Positions 31,802-41,604 of a stretch of 64,000 nt of DNA are shown in pieces (the stretch's first letter is position 1; the number at the start of each line of letters is the position of its first letter). The position numbers and the translations under genes were made by a program. Location: positions 682,001 to 746,000 of the forward strand of contig NZ_FQXA01000002.1 in the NCBI RefSeq assembly GCF_900129835.1, given 5' to 3'. The stretch is from Stutzerimonas xanthomarina DSM 18231. Its GTDB lineage: Bacteria > Pseudomonadota > Gammaproteobacteria > Pseudomonadales > Pseudomonadaceae. Under the pieces are notes generated by a model that saw nothing but the letters and a program-made list of their open reading frames with translations, was not told where the DNA came from and ran no database searches.

Positions 31802-32544
31802 CAGTGCCCTACCTCCGTCTTGATACCCAACAAGCGAAGGATTTCACGCCGCTCCGCAGCGAACTCGGAAAGATCGTGGCTTTTCTCGCAATGGATGAAA
31901 TTGAATGTCTTCAGCACCCTGGCTGGACGTCCGCTGAACACCAGCACGTGATCGGCCAGATACAACGCTTCATCAACATCATGGGTGACCAGCAGCACGG
32001 TCGGCTGATGCTCGTCGATCAACTCACGCAGGACGTCCTGCAATGCCATACGGGTAAGCGCATCAAGCGCCCCGAAAGGCTCATCGAGCAGCAACACTTC
32101 CGGCTTGGCAATAAACGCACGCGCCAAGGCCGTGCGCTGCCGCATACCGCCCGACACCTGATGCGGATAGTAATGTTCGAAACCGTCCAGGCTGACCCGA
32201 GCGAGCCAGACCCTTGCCTGTTCGAAGGCATCGGTCTTGGCGACTCCTTGCAGTTCAAGGGCCATGGCCACATTGGCCTGTAACGAAAGCCAGGGGTACA
32301 GCGCGTGCTCCTGAAAAACCAGAGTGCGCCGGGGGCTCGGCCCTGGAATCTTCTCGCCATCGGCGAGGACTCGCCCTGCGGTAGGTTTTTCAAGTCCGGC
32401 AACCAGATGCAGTAACGTCGATTTCCCGCAACCGGACGGCCCTACCAGAGCGACCAGCTCGCCCTGGGCGAACTCGCCGCTGAAGCCCTTGATGACCTCC
32501 AGCTGGCCAAAATGCTTGTCTACTTCTTCAAACCTGAGTTGCAT
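31801..32544 (-). CDS. ABC transporter ATP-binding protein, SsuB/TauB/NrtD type
   Basis: A 247-residue ATPase with Walker A GPSGCGKST, Q-loop in LVFQEHALYPWL, signature VSGGMRQR, Walker B VLLLDEPFGALD and the switch His in LLVTHDVDEAL. It belongs to the nitrate/sulfonate/taurine importer family. A strong hairpin lies between it and the binding-protein gene upstream. Confidence 0.9.
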   Translation of the reverse strand: MQLRFEEVDKHFGQLEVIKGFSGEFAQGELVALVGPSGCGKSTLLHLVAGLEKPTAGRVLADGEKIPGPSPRRTLVFQEHALYPWLSLQANVAMALELQGVAKTDAFEQARVWLARVSLDGFEHYYPHQVSGGMRQRTALARAFIAKPEVLLLDEPFGALDALTRMALQDVLRELIDEHQPTVLLVTHDVDEALYLADHVLVFSGRPARVLKTFNFIHCEKSHDLSEFAAERREILRLLGIKTEVGH

Positions 32545-32590
32545 ATCGCTTTGAAGACCTCAAAAAACTGCCCGGTCGGCGGGCTAAATG

Positions 32591-32620
32591 ACACTGCCCG
32601 GCGCCGTGGCCGGGCAGTGT
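32591..32620 (-). terminator. hairpin between binding protein and ATPase genes
   Basis: Perfect 12-bp arms ACACTGCCCGGC / GCCGGGCAGTGT with a six-base loop, 18 bp after the binding-protein stop on the minus strand. No T-run follows. Such structures between a binding protein and its ATPase gene commonly set unequal expression by stabilising the upstream mRNA. Confidence 0.75.
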
Positions 32621-32638
32621 GGAACGATCTGCCGCCGC

Positions 32639-33628
32639 CTAGAGCTCGCGTGCTTGCTGCCAGGACAGGTCGAGAAGACTGCTGGTATCGAATGGTTTGC
32701 CATCGCGCGTCTTGAGCGAGCCGAGCTCCTGGAGGATATCGGCCAGTTCCTGGATACGCGCCAGATCATCACTGCCAAGCTTGGCGCCGAAGGTTTGAGT
32801 GGCGATGGCCTCTTCAATCACGACTTCACGGGGCAGCTCGCCACGATTGAGCGTCTTCAACGTCGGTTCGGCAATAAAATAATCGGCGATCAGCTTGGCT
32901 GCTTCTGCTGGTTGATTCTCCAGCAACTCGATTGCATCACGCTGGGCATCAAGTGATTTCCAAACCGCCTCCTTGCGCTTTTCCAGGGTTTCCCCGGCAG
33001 TAATCACCACCATGCAAGGGAATGGCCAGACCTCGCCAATCTCATAGATCTGCTTAACCGGTGCCACGAGCTGGGCGATCCGATCATAGGGTTCGAAAAG
33101 AAACGCCGCATCGGTGCGCCCTGAGACGAGGGACTGGACGGCGACGGCCGGGCTGGTGCCCATGATATTGACGTCGCTGGGTGCCAAACCGGCAGCTTTC
33201 AAGGTGACGCCACGCAATACCGCATCGGCAGTACTACCTTCCTTCTGCGACGCGAGAATCTTGCCTTTCAGGTCAGCGACCTTCTCGATGCCGGTCCCTT
33301 CGCGGGCCACGATAGAGTGATAGCCTTGCTGAGCACCGCCGACAACCTTCAGATCAGCGCCCTTGGATGCCCAGGCAACCGCGTTGGTGAAGCCCAAAAC
33401 TCCGGTGTCCAACTGGCCGCCAATGATTGCCTTGATCAGATCCGTACCGGAACTGAACTCAACCAGCTCGACGTCGAGGCCGTGTTTCTTATAGAAGCCG
33501 CCCTCGTGGGCAACCATCGCCTGAGCATCATCCATCACACGGATATAGCCGACTTTGAATTTTTCCTGCGCCTGCGCAAAAGCGCTCAGCAGCAGCAGTG
33601 CGGGAACCAACCAGTGTTTTGCCTTCAT
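32639..33628 (-). CDS. ABC transporter substrate-binding protein, SsuA/TauA/NrtA type
   Basis: A 329-residue periplasmic binding protein with a signal peptide (MKAKHWLVPALLLLSAFAQA). The N-terminal lobe has VGYIRVMDDAQAMVAHEGGF and DLIKAIIGGQLDTGVLG, as in sulfonate, taurine and nitrate/thiamine-precursor binders. The substrate cannot be read from the sequence. The start at 33628 is chosen for the ribosome site GAGGTCGACA; the frame is open 14 codons further upstream. It leads a four-gene importer operon. Its 188-bp upstream region is AT-rich with an inverted 9-mer repeat. Confidence 0.88.
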   Translation of the reverse strand: MKAKHWLVPALLLLSAFAQAQEKFKVGYIRVMDDAQAMVAHEGGFYKKHGLDVELVEFSSGTDLIKAIIGGQLDTGVLGFTNAVAWASKGADLKVVGGAQQGYHSIVAREGTGIEKVADLKGKILASQKEGSTADAVLRGVTLKAAGLAPSDVNIMGTSPAVAVQSLVSGRTDAAFLFEPYDRIAQLVAPVKQIYEIGEVWPFPCMVVITAGETLEKRKEAVWKSLDAQRDAIELLENQPAEAAKLIADYFIAEPTLKTLNRGELPREVVIEEAIATQTFGAKLGSDDLARIQELADILQELGSLKTRDGKPFDTSSLLDLSWQQAREL

Positions 33629-33687
33629 TGTCGACCTCATGTAGATAGGCAGCGCCATACATATAACCAAGCGAAAGCCATTAAGTT

Positions 33688-33778
33688 CTTCTGGTTATTA
33701 GCGGGGTATGGCTTAGAACTTTACATGAAGTCTTGGCTGCGCGGCACTACCTAAGCGCCATAAGCATTAAACCAGAAG
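33688..33778 (-). promoter_or_regulatory. inverted 9-mer pair upstream of the ABC operon
   Basis: CTTCTGGTT at 33688-33696 and its exact complement AACCAGAAG at 33770-33778 flank about 70 bp of AT-richer DNA in the putative promoter region of the importer operon. This could be a paired regulator site; no regulator is identified. Confidence 0.35.
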
Positions 33779-33816
33779 TTATAAGCTTACGGCCCTCGCA
33801 CAACGTCTTCGACGAG

Positions 33817-34416
33817 TCAGAGCGTGATCGTCTTCCGACCGGCCAGTGCGTGGGCAAGCGTGCCCCCATCGACAAGATCTAGCTCTCCGCCAAGCGGCAC
33901 ACCGTGCGCGATGCGGCTGAGCGTTAGCCCTTTCGGAATCAACAGTTGGGCAATGTAATGCGCAGTAGCCTCGCCTTCGACAGTGGGGTTTGTGGCCAGT
34001 ATCGCCTCGCTGAAACTACCCTCAGCCACTCGCCCGAGCAATTCGGGAATGCCTATGGCCTCCGGCCCCAGGCCATCAAGGGGAGAAAGGTGCCCCTTGA
34101 GCACGAAGTAGCGACCCCGGAATCCAGTCTGCTCTACGGCGAACACATCCACCGGGCTCTGCACAATACAGAGCAAGGTATCGTCCCGCCTCGGATCAGC
34201 GCACTGCGGGCAGAGTTCTTCTTCGCACAACGTGCGGCACTGACGGCAATAGCCCACCTCGTCCATTGCACGCGCAAGTGCCTGAGCCAATCTCTGCCCA
34301 CCGCTGCGATCACGCTCAAGCATCTGCAAAGCCATGCGCTGGGCGGTTTTTTGCCCTACGCCTGGGAGAATGCGCAATGCATCGATGAGTTGGCGAATAA
34401 GCGGGCTGAAAGACAT
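33817..34416 (-). CDS. recR: recombination mediator protein RecR
   Basis: A 199-residue protein that works with RecF/RecO to load RecA on gapped DNA. It shows the N-terminal helix-hairpin-helix ([16 protein letters not shown]), the Cys4 zinc finger [16 protein letters not shown] and a Toprim domain ([15 protein letters not shown]). The start at 34416 is the family start; the frame continues 18 codons upstream. It is the last gene of dnaX-ybaB-recR. Confidence 0.96.
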   Translation of the reverse strand: MSFSPLIRQLIDALRILPGVGQKTAQRMALQMLERDRSGGQRLAQALARAMDEVGYCRQCRTLCEEELCPQCADPRRDDTLLCIVQSPVDVFAVEQTGFRGRYFVLKGHLSPLDGLGPEAIGIPELLGRVAEGSFSEAILATNPTVEGEATAHYIAQLLIPKGLTLSRIAHGVPLGGELDLVDGGTLAHALAGRKTITL

Positions 34417-34561
34417 GGGCTCACCAGATTGAGAAGCAATGGGGGCTGTTTTTACAGAAAGCGGCGTCAAGGACCGAGCCGTGATTTCGCTTCGCTAGAG
34501 CGTCTCTCACGGCGCCGGTAGACCGCGCTGGCTAGATGCCTGGAACGGCACCCGAGCTCCA

Positions 34562-34888
34562 TCAGAAAGGCATTTTGAAACCCGGTGGCAACTGCATACC
34601 GTCGGTCATGCCGGACATTTTTTCCTTGCTGTTCTGTTCGATCTTTCGCACTGCGTCATTTACCGCAGCGGCTATCAGGTCCTCAAGAATTTCCTTGTCT
34701 TCCTGCATCAGGCTGTCATCAAGGCTGACACGTTTGACGTCGTGCCGACCATTCATCACAACGCTCACCAAGCCAGCACCGGACTGGCCGGTCACCTCTG
34801 CGTTGGCAAGTTCCTCCTGCATTTTCTGCATCTTTTCCTGCATCTGCTGCGCCTGCTTCATCAGGCCGGCCATGCCACCTTTCATCAT
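34562..34888 (-). CDS. YbaB/EbfC family nucleoid-associated protein
   Basis: A 108-residue DNA-binding protein, N-terminal methionine-rich with a coiled coil ([22 protein letters not shown], given here as its pattern of repeated MQ/KM). It binds DNA as a tweezer-like dimer. It lies 15 bp after dnaX and before recR, the standard arrangement. Confidence 0.95.
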   Translation of the reverse strand: MMKGGMAGLMKQAQQMQEKMQKMQEELANAEVTGQSGAGLVSVVMNGRHDVKRVSLDDSLMQEDKEILEDLIAAAVNDAVRKIEQNSKEKMSGMTDGMQLPPGFKMPF

Positions 34889-34903
34889 GGGGATTACCTC
34901 GGA

Positions 34904-36988
34904 TCAGGGTTCGGAGTGTTCTACGGGTTCGATAGTACCGTCGCGAATGACGGCAGCGAACTGTTGCATCAACTGTTGGACCACAGGATCTGCCTGGATC
35001 GATTGCTCGGCTGCCCGCTGACGCTCGCCACGGCGCCGCGCAGCAGCCTGTGCCGGCGTTTCCTGCTGCGGTGCCTGCAACTCGATGTCCAGCTGCAAGG
35101 TACGCCCGTGGTATTGGTTCAGCGCATCGTTCAGACGCCGATGCTGAGTGGCGTTGAACAGCGCACTTTGCGTTGGGTCCAGGTGCATGAGCCAGCGGTC
35201 ATCTTCCACAGCGATCAACGTGCAATTTGCTGCGATGCTACCGGTCAGGCCGCCCAGCCCCAGCTTCAGATAAATATCCAGCCACTCCGCGGCCAACCCG
35301 GTTGCCGGCTCGACTGCAAGAGTCGGCTCGGACGGTTGCGGATCGATCGCAAAATCGTCAAGCCCGCCAAGGTAGGCCTCGGCCTGGGTTTCGACTTCGA
35401 AGTAGTCTTCGTCAGTGAGCGGCGGCTCATCATCGTCCGGCTCGTTGACCTCAACCACCGCAGCGTGATGCGCTGGCTCGTCCAGAGGCTCGGTCTTTTG
35501 CTTTAGCGCCCCGCTCTCCACTGCTACTGGCGGCGTGTCAGGTGGCTCATTCCAAGGCAGGTCAACCACCGGGGGCGTGGGTTCAGCTTTTGCAGGCTCG
35601 GGCACAGCAGAATCATGCACAGCACTTAGGACTGCCACCGTTTCCAGCGATGAAACGCTCGCAGCGGGCGCAGGCGCTGCCGTCTGTTCGGCAATCACAT
35701 CCGCCGGAGCGGACGCAGAGTTCGACCGGTGCGCATTTGCGGAGACTGCCGGAGTCGGCTGCGCCGAAGCCACCGGCGCCGCAACCGGATCGCGAACCGG
35801 AGCAGCCGGGACTGCTGAACCGGCCACGTTCGTTGTGCTGGAATCAGTCGTGGCCGGACTGACTCCTAATGTCTTTAGTGGCGTTCGCGGCGCACCTTCA
35901 TCGTCGGCAGGCCGAAACGCGAGCATACGCAACAGAACCATCTCGAAACCGCTTCGCGGATCGGGGGCCAACGGCAGATCACGCCGGCCGATCAGGCCCA
36001 TCTGGTAATAAAACTGTACATCCTCGGCAGGTAACGCCTGGGCCAGTGCCAGCACGCGATCACGATCGCCCTGACCGTTGTCCACTGCATCCGGCAACGC
36101 CTGAGCGACAGCGACGCGGTGCAGAACATTAAGCATTTCGGCAAGCACGCCTCCCCAATCGGGGCCCTGTTCTGCCAGATGACGCACCCCTTCGAGCAGC
36201 GCGCGGGCGTCGCCTTCCAGCAGCGCCTGCAGCACGCCATAGACCTGACCGTGATCCAGAGTGCCCAGCATGCTGCGAACATCGGCCACGAGCACTTTAC
36301 CTTCACCAAAGGAGATCGCCTGATCGGTGAGGCTCATGGCATCACGCATCGAGCCATCTGCGGCGCGGCCGAGCAACCAGAGCGCATCTTCCTCGAACGG
36401 GACCTGCTCGACGCCGAGCACATGGGTCAGGTGCTCGACTACGCGCTCGGGCGGCATGTTCTTAAGCGAGAACTGCAGGCAGCGGGACAGGATGGTCACC
36501 GGCAGCTTCTGCGGATCGGTGGTAGCCAGCAAAAACTTGACGTGAGGCGGTGGCTCTTCAAGCGTCTTGAGCAATGCGTTGAACGAGTGCGACGAGAGCA
36601 TGTGCACTTCGTCGATCAGGTAGACCTTGTAGCGCCCACGGCTGGGGGCGTACTGCACGTTATCCAGCAGCTCGCGGGTGTCTTCGACCTTGGTGCGGCT
36701 CGCGGCGTCCACTTCGATCAGGTCGACGAACCGGCCCTCATCGATTTCGCGGCAAACCGAGCATTCTCCGCAAGGCGTGGAACTGATACCCGTCTCGCAA
36801 TTGAGACACTTGGCGATGATCCGCGCGATGGTGGTCTTGCCGACTCCACGGGTACCTGTGAACAGATAGGCATGGTGCAGGCGCTGGCTGTCCAGTGCGT
36901 TGATCAGAGCCTTGAGCACGTGCGTCTGGCCGACCATTTCGCGGAACGAGCGCGGACGCCATTTGCGGGCTAGAACCTGATAACTCAT
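34904..36988 (-). CDS. dnaX: DNA polymerase III subunits tau/gamma
   Basis: A 694-residue clamp-loader ATPase. Walker A is GTRGVGKTT; the zinc module cysteines are in CLNCE and CGECSVC; Walker B is DEVHML. A Pro/Ala-rich linker (about residues 370-520) leads to the C-terminal tau domain that binds the polymerase core and DnaB helicase. I see no A-rich slippery heptamer like that which makes gamma in E. coli, so if gamma is made here it is by another route. A start at MSYQVLARKWRPRSF is the family start. Confidence 0.96.
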   Translation of the reverse strand: MSYQVLARKWRPRSFREMVGQTHVLKALINALDSQRLHHAYLFTGTRGVGKTTIARIIAKCLNCETGISSTPCGECSVCREIDEGRFVDLIEVDAASRTKVEDTRELLDNVQYAPSRGRYKVYLIDEVHMLSSHSFNALLKTLEEPPPHVKFLLATTDPQKLPVTILSRCLQFSLKNMPPERVVEHLTHVLGVEQVPFEEDALWLLGRAADGSMRDAMSLTDQAISFGEGKVLVADVRSMLGTLDHGQVYGVLQALLEGDARALLEGVRHLAEQGPDWGGVLAEMLNVLHRVAVAQALPDAVDNGQGDRDRVLALAQALPAEDVQFYYQMGLIGRRDLPLAPDPRSGFEMVLLRMLAFRPADDEGAPRTPLKTLGVSPATTDSSTTNVAGSAVPAAPVRDPVAAPVASAQPTPAVSANAHRSNSASAPADVIAEQTAAPAPAASVSSLETVAVLSAVHDSAVPEPAKAEPTPPVVDLPWNEPPDTPPVAVESGALKQKTEPLDEPAHHAAVVEVNEPDDDEPPLTDEDYFEVETQAEAYLGGLDDFAIDPQPSEPTLAVEPATGLAAEWLDIYLKLGLGGLTGSIAANCTLIAVEDDRWLMHLDPTQSALFNATQHRRLNDALNQYHGRTLQLDIELQAPQQETPAQAAARRRGERQRAAEQSIQADPVVQQLMQQFAAVIRDGTIEPVEHSEP

Positions 36989-37100
36989 AACACCATCGCG
37001 GGATAAAGCAGAGGACGGGTAATGCTAGCGGAGCAGGCTGCAAATTGCATCCAGCCTGACACCGGCCTGATCGACGCTCTCGGTGATCGCCATCACTCGG

Positions 37101-38246
37101 TCAGCATTTCAAGGTTGCGCCCAAGGCTTGCACGATTTGCTCAAGCTGCGGTTGAGCGCCGGTGATCTCGATCTGCAAGCCGTCTATTTCACGACGCGGC
37201 GGGTACTGCTTGCGCAGCTGATCGAAGCCGACTCGGCGCTGGGCCTCGTCGCCGCTCAGATGACGGCGAAACGCGGCGTCATCACGCCGCGGGTCGTAAA
37301 CCGCCCGACAGATTGTTGCCAACAGCTCAGCGGGCCCCGCGGATACGTCGAAGACCAGGCCTCGCAGCGACGTGGGTGGCATCAGCTCCGCCAGGTCGAC
37401 CTTTGGCTCCAGCCCCCTGCTCGCACAAAACGCCTGATAGATTTGCGCCGTTCCGCGTAATTTCCCGTCCAGGCTATAGCCGGCGATATGCGGGGTCGCG
37501 ATCCAGCACAACTCGGCCAGCTCGACATCGACCTGCGGCTCTCCCTCCCAGACATCGAGCACAGCCTGGATATCTGTCCGCCTGGCCAGCTGCGCGCGCA
37601 AGGCGGCATTGTCGACTACGGCACCACGCGCGGCATTGATCAGCCAGGCACCTGGCCGCAGCTGCTCCAGACGGGACCGGTCCAACAGGTGAAACGTCGA
37701 GTGCTCGCCTTCCAGCGTTAACGGGGTATGCAGGCTGATGACACCGCACTCGGTCAATATTTCGTCCAGCGTGACGAACTCACCCACTTCACGTGCCTGG
37801 CGCGGCGGATCACAGACACGTACATCCCAGCCCAGACCACGCAGGACCTCTACCAGCCTGCCGCCAACCTCACCGGCGCCGACTACGCCATAACGGCGAT
37901 CGGCCAGCTCGACACCCTCACCTTCGGCCAGAGCCAGAAGACTGCCGAGCACATAATCAACGACGCCCCGAGCGTTGCAACCGGGTGCGCTGGCCCACCT
38001 GATTCCAGCCTCTTCGAAATAATCGAGGTCGAGGTGGTCGGTGCCGATTGTGCAGGTCCCCACGAAACGGACTGCACTCCCTTTGAGCAGCTCGCGGTCA
38101 ACCCGTGTGACTGACCGAACCAGAAGCACGTCGGCCTGCTCGAGTGCGGCCCTGTTAATGCTTCTTCCTGGCATGCGGCGTATCTCGCCAAACTCAGCGA
38201 AAAAGGCGTCGACCAAGGGAATGTTTTCATCGGCAAGGATACGCAT
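37101..38246 (-). CDS. pdxB: erythronate-4-phosphate dehydrogenase
   Basis: A 381-residue NAD-dependent dehydrogenase of the D-2-hydroxyacid family. It oxidises 4-phosphoerythronate in the DXP-dependent pathway to pyridoxal phosphate. The Rossmann motif [16 protein letters not shown], the catalytic Arg region [13 protein letters not shown], and the catalytic His in [11 protein letters not shown] are all seen; the extra C-terminal dimerisation domain gives the PdxB length. It is divergent from the MATE pump gene. Confidence 0.96.
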   Translation of the reverse strand: MRILADENIPLVDAFFAEFGEIRRMPGRSINRAALEQADVLLVRSVTRVDRELLKGSAVRFVGTCTIGTDHLDLDYFEEAGIRWASAPGCNARGVVDYVLGSLLALAEGEGVELADRRYGVVGAGEVGGRLVEVLRGLGWDVRVCDPPRQAREVGEFVTLDEILTECGVISLHTPLTLEGEHSTFHLLDRSRLEQLRPGAWLINAARGAVVDNAALRAQLARRTDIQAVLDVWEGEPQVDVELAELCWIATPHIAGYSLDGKLRGTAQIYQAFCASRGLEPKVDLAELMPPTSLRGLVFDVSAGPAELLATICRAVYDPRRDDAAFRRHLSGDEAQRRVGFDQLRKQYPPRREIDGLQIEITGAQPQLEQIVQALGATLKC

Positions 38247-38368
38247 CGTCAGGCTCCGTCAGTGGTTTCCCATTCTAGACCGCGCCGAGCCGCTCTGCTG
38301 GCTTCCCGCGCGTGCCGTTGGCGGCGTAGACTAGTCGGCCTTCCTGTATACAATCCGGATAATCTGCA

Positions 38369-39757
38369 ATGCCCACTGAGCTGAGACTCAGACGGGTTCG
38401 CGTTGAACTGCGCACCCTCTTCGCCCTCGCCCTGCCGATGATGATTGCTCAACTGGCAAACACCGCCATGGGCTTTGTCGACACCCTGATGGCCGGCCGC
38501 GTCAGCCCAGAAGACCTCGCGGCAGTAGCCTTGGGCAACTCGATCTGGGTGCCGGTATTTCTCCTTGTAACAGGTGTCATCCTGGCGACCACCCCGAATG
38601 TCGCACAGCACTTCGGCCGAGATCAGCACGAACGAATCGGACCACTGGTTCGCCAGGCGTTATGGATGGGGCTCGGCGTAGGGTCGTTTTTCGCACTGTT
38701 GATGTGGAACGCAGAACCGGTACTGCATCTGATGGAGGTCGAACCGGCCCTCATCGACCCAACCATGGCCTATTTGCGTGCAGTCGCCTGCGGCTTTCCC
38801 GCAGTGGCTCTGTATCAGGTGCTGCGTTGTTACAGCGATGGGCTTGGTCACACCCGGCCCAGCATGGTGGTCGGTATTCTCGCGCTGATGCTGAACATTC
38901 CGCTCAATTACATCTTTATCTATGGCAAGTTGGGTCTGCCCGCCATGGGCGGCGTCGGCTGTGGCTGGGCTACCGCGGTGGTCATGGTTTTCATGCTGCT
39001 GGCGATGCTGTTCTGGGTGCGTCGCGCCGAGTATTACCAGCCAAGCCAGTTGTTTAGCCATTTCGACTGGCCAAAGTGGTCGGTACTGAGCCGCTTGCTA
39101 TCGGTCGGTGTACCGATTGGTGTTGCGGTGTTCGCAGAGGCCAGCATTTTTTCGGTCATCGCGCTTCTGATCGGCGGCCTCGGCGCGACCGTGGTGGCTG
39201 GGCATCAGATCGCGCTGAACTTCACCTCGCTGATCTTCATGATTCCACTGTCATTGGGCATGGCCATCACCATCCGCGTCGGCCAGGCGCTGGGACGAGG
39301 CGCACCGCGTGATGCGCGCTTCGTTGCCGGCTTGGGAGTTCTATCGAGTCTGGTCTACGCCTGTTTCTCGGCGGGTAGCATGCTGTTGTTCAGTGAGCAG
39401 ATCGCACGGATTTATACGACAGACCCGGCCGTGATCGCCGTAGCTGCCAGCCTGTTTTTCTACGCCGCACTATTTCAGTTTTCGGACGTGGTTCAAGTCA
39501 CCGCAGCAGGCGCATTGCGCGGCTACCAGGACACGCGCATGACGATGATATTCACGCTTTTCGCCTATTGGGGCATCGGCCTGCCGGTGGGTTACCTGCT
39601 CGGCCTTACCGATAGTTTCGGCGAACCCAGCGGGCCGGCAGGGCTCTGGCAGGGCCTGATCGCAGGCCTGAGCTGCGCCGCGTTACTGCTGACCATTCGC
39701 CTGGTGCGCAGCGCCCGTCGCGAAATTCGTCGAGGGCCAAACCAGGCGACAGCCTGA
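38369..39757 (+). CDS. norM: MATE family multidrug efflux pump (NorM-like)
   Basis: A 462-residue, twelve-helix cation antiporter that exports dyes, fluoroquinolones and other drugs. N-terminal LALPMMIAQLANTAMGFVDTLMAG is typical of NorM proteins. It starts 122 bp from pdxB in a divergent arrangement and ends about 20 bp before the convergent TauE-like gene, with no visible terminator. Confidence 0.92.
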   Translation: MPTELRLRRVRVELRTLFALALPMMIAQLANTAMGFVDTLMAGRVSPEDLAAVALGNSIWVPVFLLVTGVILATTPNVAQHFGRDQHERIGPLVRQALWMGLGVGSFFALLMWNAEPVLHLMEVEPALIDPTMAYLRAVACGFPAVALYQVLRCYSDGLGHTRPSMVVGILALMLNIPLNYIFIYGKLGLPAMGGVGCGWATAVVMVFMLLAMLFWVRRAEYYQPSQLFSHFDWPKWSVLSRLLSVGVPIGVAVFAEASIFSVIALLIGGLGATVVAGHQIALNFTSLIFMIPLSLGMAITIRVGQALGRGAPRDARFVAGLGVLSSLVYACFSAGSMLLFSEQIARIYTTDPAVIAVAASLFFYAALFQFSDVVQVTAAGALRGYQDTRMTMIFTLFAYWGIGLPVGYLLGLTDSFGEPSGPAGLWQGLIAGLSCAALLLTIRLVRSARREIRRGPNQATA

Positions 39758-39778
39758 CGATTACTCGGTACAGGTTGT

Positions 39779-40534
39779 TCAGACCTCCATGGCCAGCATG
39801 GCAGCACTCAGCAGCAGGAAGCCGCTGAATAGCAGACGCAACATCCGCTCCGGGAGCGCATGCGCCAACTTCACGCCGAGACTGATACTGATCAATCCGC
39901 CTATCGCAAGCGGCAATCCCAGCATCCAATCCACCTGGCCATGAGTAGCGTAAGTGACCAGCGTAACGGCGGTGCTTGGCGCAGCCAATGACAGTGAAAG
40001 GCCCTGCGCCACAACCTGTGATGTTCCGAATACCGCTGTGAGTATCGGCGTAGCAAGCACCGCACCTCCCACGCCAAACAAGCCGCCCAGCCCGCCGGCG
40101 CCAGCGCCCAGCACGCCTAACCACGGCCAGGGATGGCGCAATTCGGTCCCACCGGATGGCGGCCGGAAGAACACCCGTGACAATGTGTGGACAGCCAAAG
40201 CGACGAGAAAACCGACAAAGGCAATGCGCATGCGCTCAGCATCCAGCGATACGGCGAATGCGGCGCCGGCAATGGCGAAGCAGAAACTGGTAATGCCCAA
40301 CGCTGCCGCATGGCGAACGTCGATGCGATTGCGTTGGTGGTAGCGCCAGATGGCGAGCAGCACGTTTGGCACAACCATGATCAAGGCGGTGCCCTGAGCG
40401 ACCTGTTGATCCAGATCGAACAGCACACCCAATACCGGAATCGCTATCAGCCCTCCACCTATGCCAAACAGGCCACCCAATGCTCCCAGCGTCAAACCCA
40501 ACAGCACATTCAAAACGAAGTCGACCAGGTCCAT
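39779..40534 (-). CDS. sulfite exporter TauE/SafE family protein
   Basis: A 251-residue, about eight-helix membrane protein with the duplicated glycine-rich motif GALGGLFGIGGGLIAIPVL and GGLGGLFGVGGAVLATPIL, the internal repeat of the TauE/TSUP family. It may export an anion such as sulfite or sulfoacetate; the substrate is not deducible. The start at 40534 has the excellent ribosome site AGGAGGCGTC; the frame extends upstream without support. It is divergent from a LysR regulator, which may control it. Confidence 0.88.
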   Translation of the reverse strand: MDLVDFVLNVLLGLTLGALGGLFGIGGGLIAIPVLGVLFDLDQQVAQGTALIMVVPNVLLAIWRYHQRNRIDVRHAAALGITSFCFAIAGAAFAVSLDAERMRIAFVGFLVALAVHTLSRVFFRPPSGGTELRHPWPWLGVLGAGAGGLGGLFGVGGAVLATPILTAVFGTSQVVAQGLSLSLAAPSTAVTLVTYATHGQVDWMLGLPLAIGGLISISLGVKLAHALPERMLRLLFSGFLLLSAAMLAMEV

Positions 40535-40637
40535 GACGCCTCCTATGAAAGCCGCAATGCTACCCAGCGTGCTCTGGTAGGCATATGCACGAGAATGCAC
40601 AATGGCTTTGCGTAATCTGCAAAGCGAAGCAAATACC

Positions 40638-41594
40638 ATGGATGCCACCGCGCTCACCGATCAATTCAAGCTTTTCCTCGATGTAATCGATACGGGCAGC
40701 TTCTCTGCGGCGGGTCGTTTGCATGCACTCGCGCCCTCGTCTGTTTCGCGACGCGTGGACGCGTTGGAGCGTTCGCTTGGTTGCCAACTTGTCAGTCGCA
40801 GCAGTCATGCGATCAAGCCAACAGCCGCCGGACAGGCGTTTGCCGAGCGCGCCAGACGCATCGTTCAGGAATTGCAGCTGGCACGGGCCGAGATGACGTC
40901 GCTACAAAGCGCACCGGAAGGCCGTATCCGTATTGATGCCCCAGCACCTTTCGGACGCAGACATCTGGCCCCGGCTCTTGCTGATTTTTTACAGGCTTAC
41001 CCTGGAGTGGATATCCAGCTGCGTCTGATCGACAGTTTTGTCGATATGCAGGGAGACCATCTGGGAGAGGTCGATCTGGTGCTACGTATCGGCCCGCTTG
41101 CCGACACGCGCCTCGTTGCCACGCCACTGGCGCCGATGATGCGCATCGTTTGTGCAAGCCCTAGCTACCTGCAGCGGCGAGGCGTACCGCAAACCGTAGC
41201 GGAATTGCCGACACATGACGGGCTGGACTGGGACGCGCTGGCGCCCCCCCACGCATGGCGATTCGAGCATGAGGGCAAACGACAACTGCTAAGGCCGAAG
41301 CGTCTGCGTATGGTGACGAACAACGCAGAGGCGTTGCTTACCGCTACGCTGGCGGGACTGGGTATCGCCCATCTGCCAACCTGGTTGATCAGCGACCAGT
41401 TACTGCGTGGCGATCTGCTGCCGCTGTTCTGTGAGCATGGTCTGCCAGACCCTGAACCTAGCGGGATTTATGCCTTGCGCCTCACCCGGGAAGCCGATTC
41501 ACGCAGTCGATTATTGCTGGAGTTCTTGAAGGGTCGCTTCGGCCCGGTCCCGCCATGGGACCAGGCACTGCAAAGCGGACTTGCCTTTGCTTGA
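40638..41594 (+). CDS. LysR family transcriptional regulator
   Basis: A 318-residue regulator. An N-terminal winged helix-turn-helix (FLDVIDTGSFSAAGRLHALAPSSVSRRVDALE) is followed by a periplasmic-binding-protein-like effector domain. An ATG at 40602 would add twelve residues; 40638 places the HTH where LysR proteins usually have it. The divergent TauE-like exporter, about 100 bp away, is the most likely target. The effector is unknown. Confidence 0.9.
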   Translation: MDATALTDQFKLFLDVIDTGSFSAAGRLHALAPSSVSRRVDALERSLGCQLVSRSSHAIKPTAAGQAFAERARRIVQELQLARAEMTSLQSAPEGRIRIDAPAPFGRRHLAPALADFLQAYPGVDIQLRLIDSFVDMQGDHLGEVDLVLRIGPLADTRLVATPLAPMMRIVCASPSYLQRRGVPQTVAELPTHDGLDWDALAPPHAWRFEHEGKRQLLRPKRLRMVTNNAEALLTATLAGLGIAHLPTWLISDQLLRGDLLPLFCEHGLPDPEPSGIYALRLTREADSRSRLLLEFLKGRFGPVPPWDQALQSGLAFA

Positions 41595-41604
41595 CGCATC
41601 TACG

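Noticed and set aside
34904..36988. Programmed frameshift site in dnaX producing gamma
   Set aside because: No A-rich slippery heptamer on the coding strand in the linker region.
36989..37100. 4.5S signal recognition particle RNA gene next to dnaX
   Set aside because: The conserved GGTCCGGAAGGAAGCAGCC-type core is absent on both strands.
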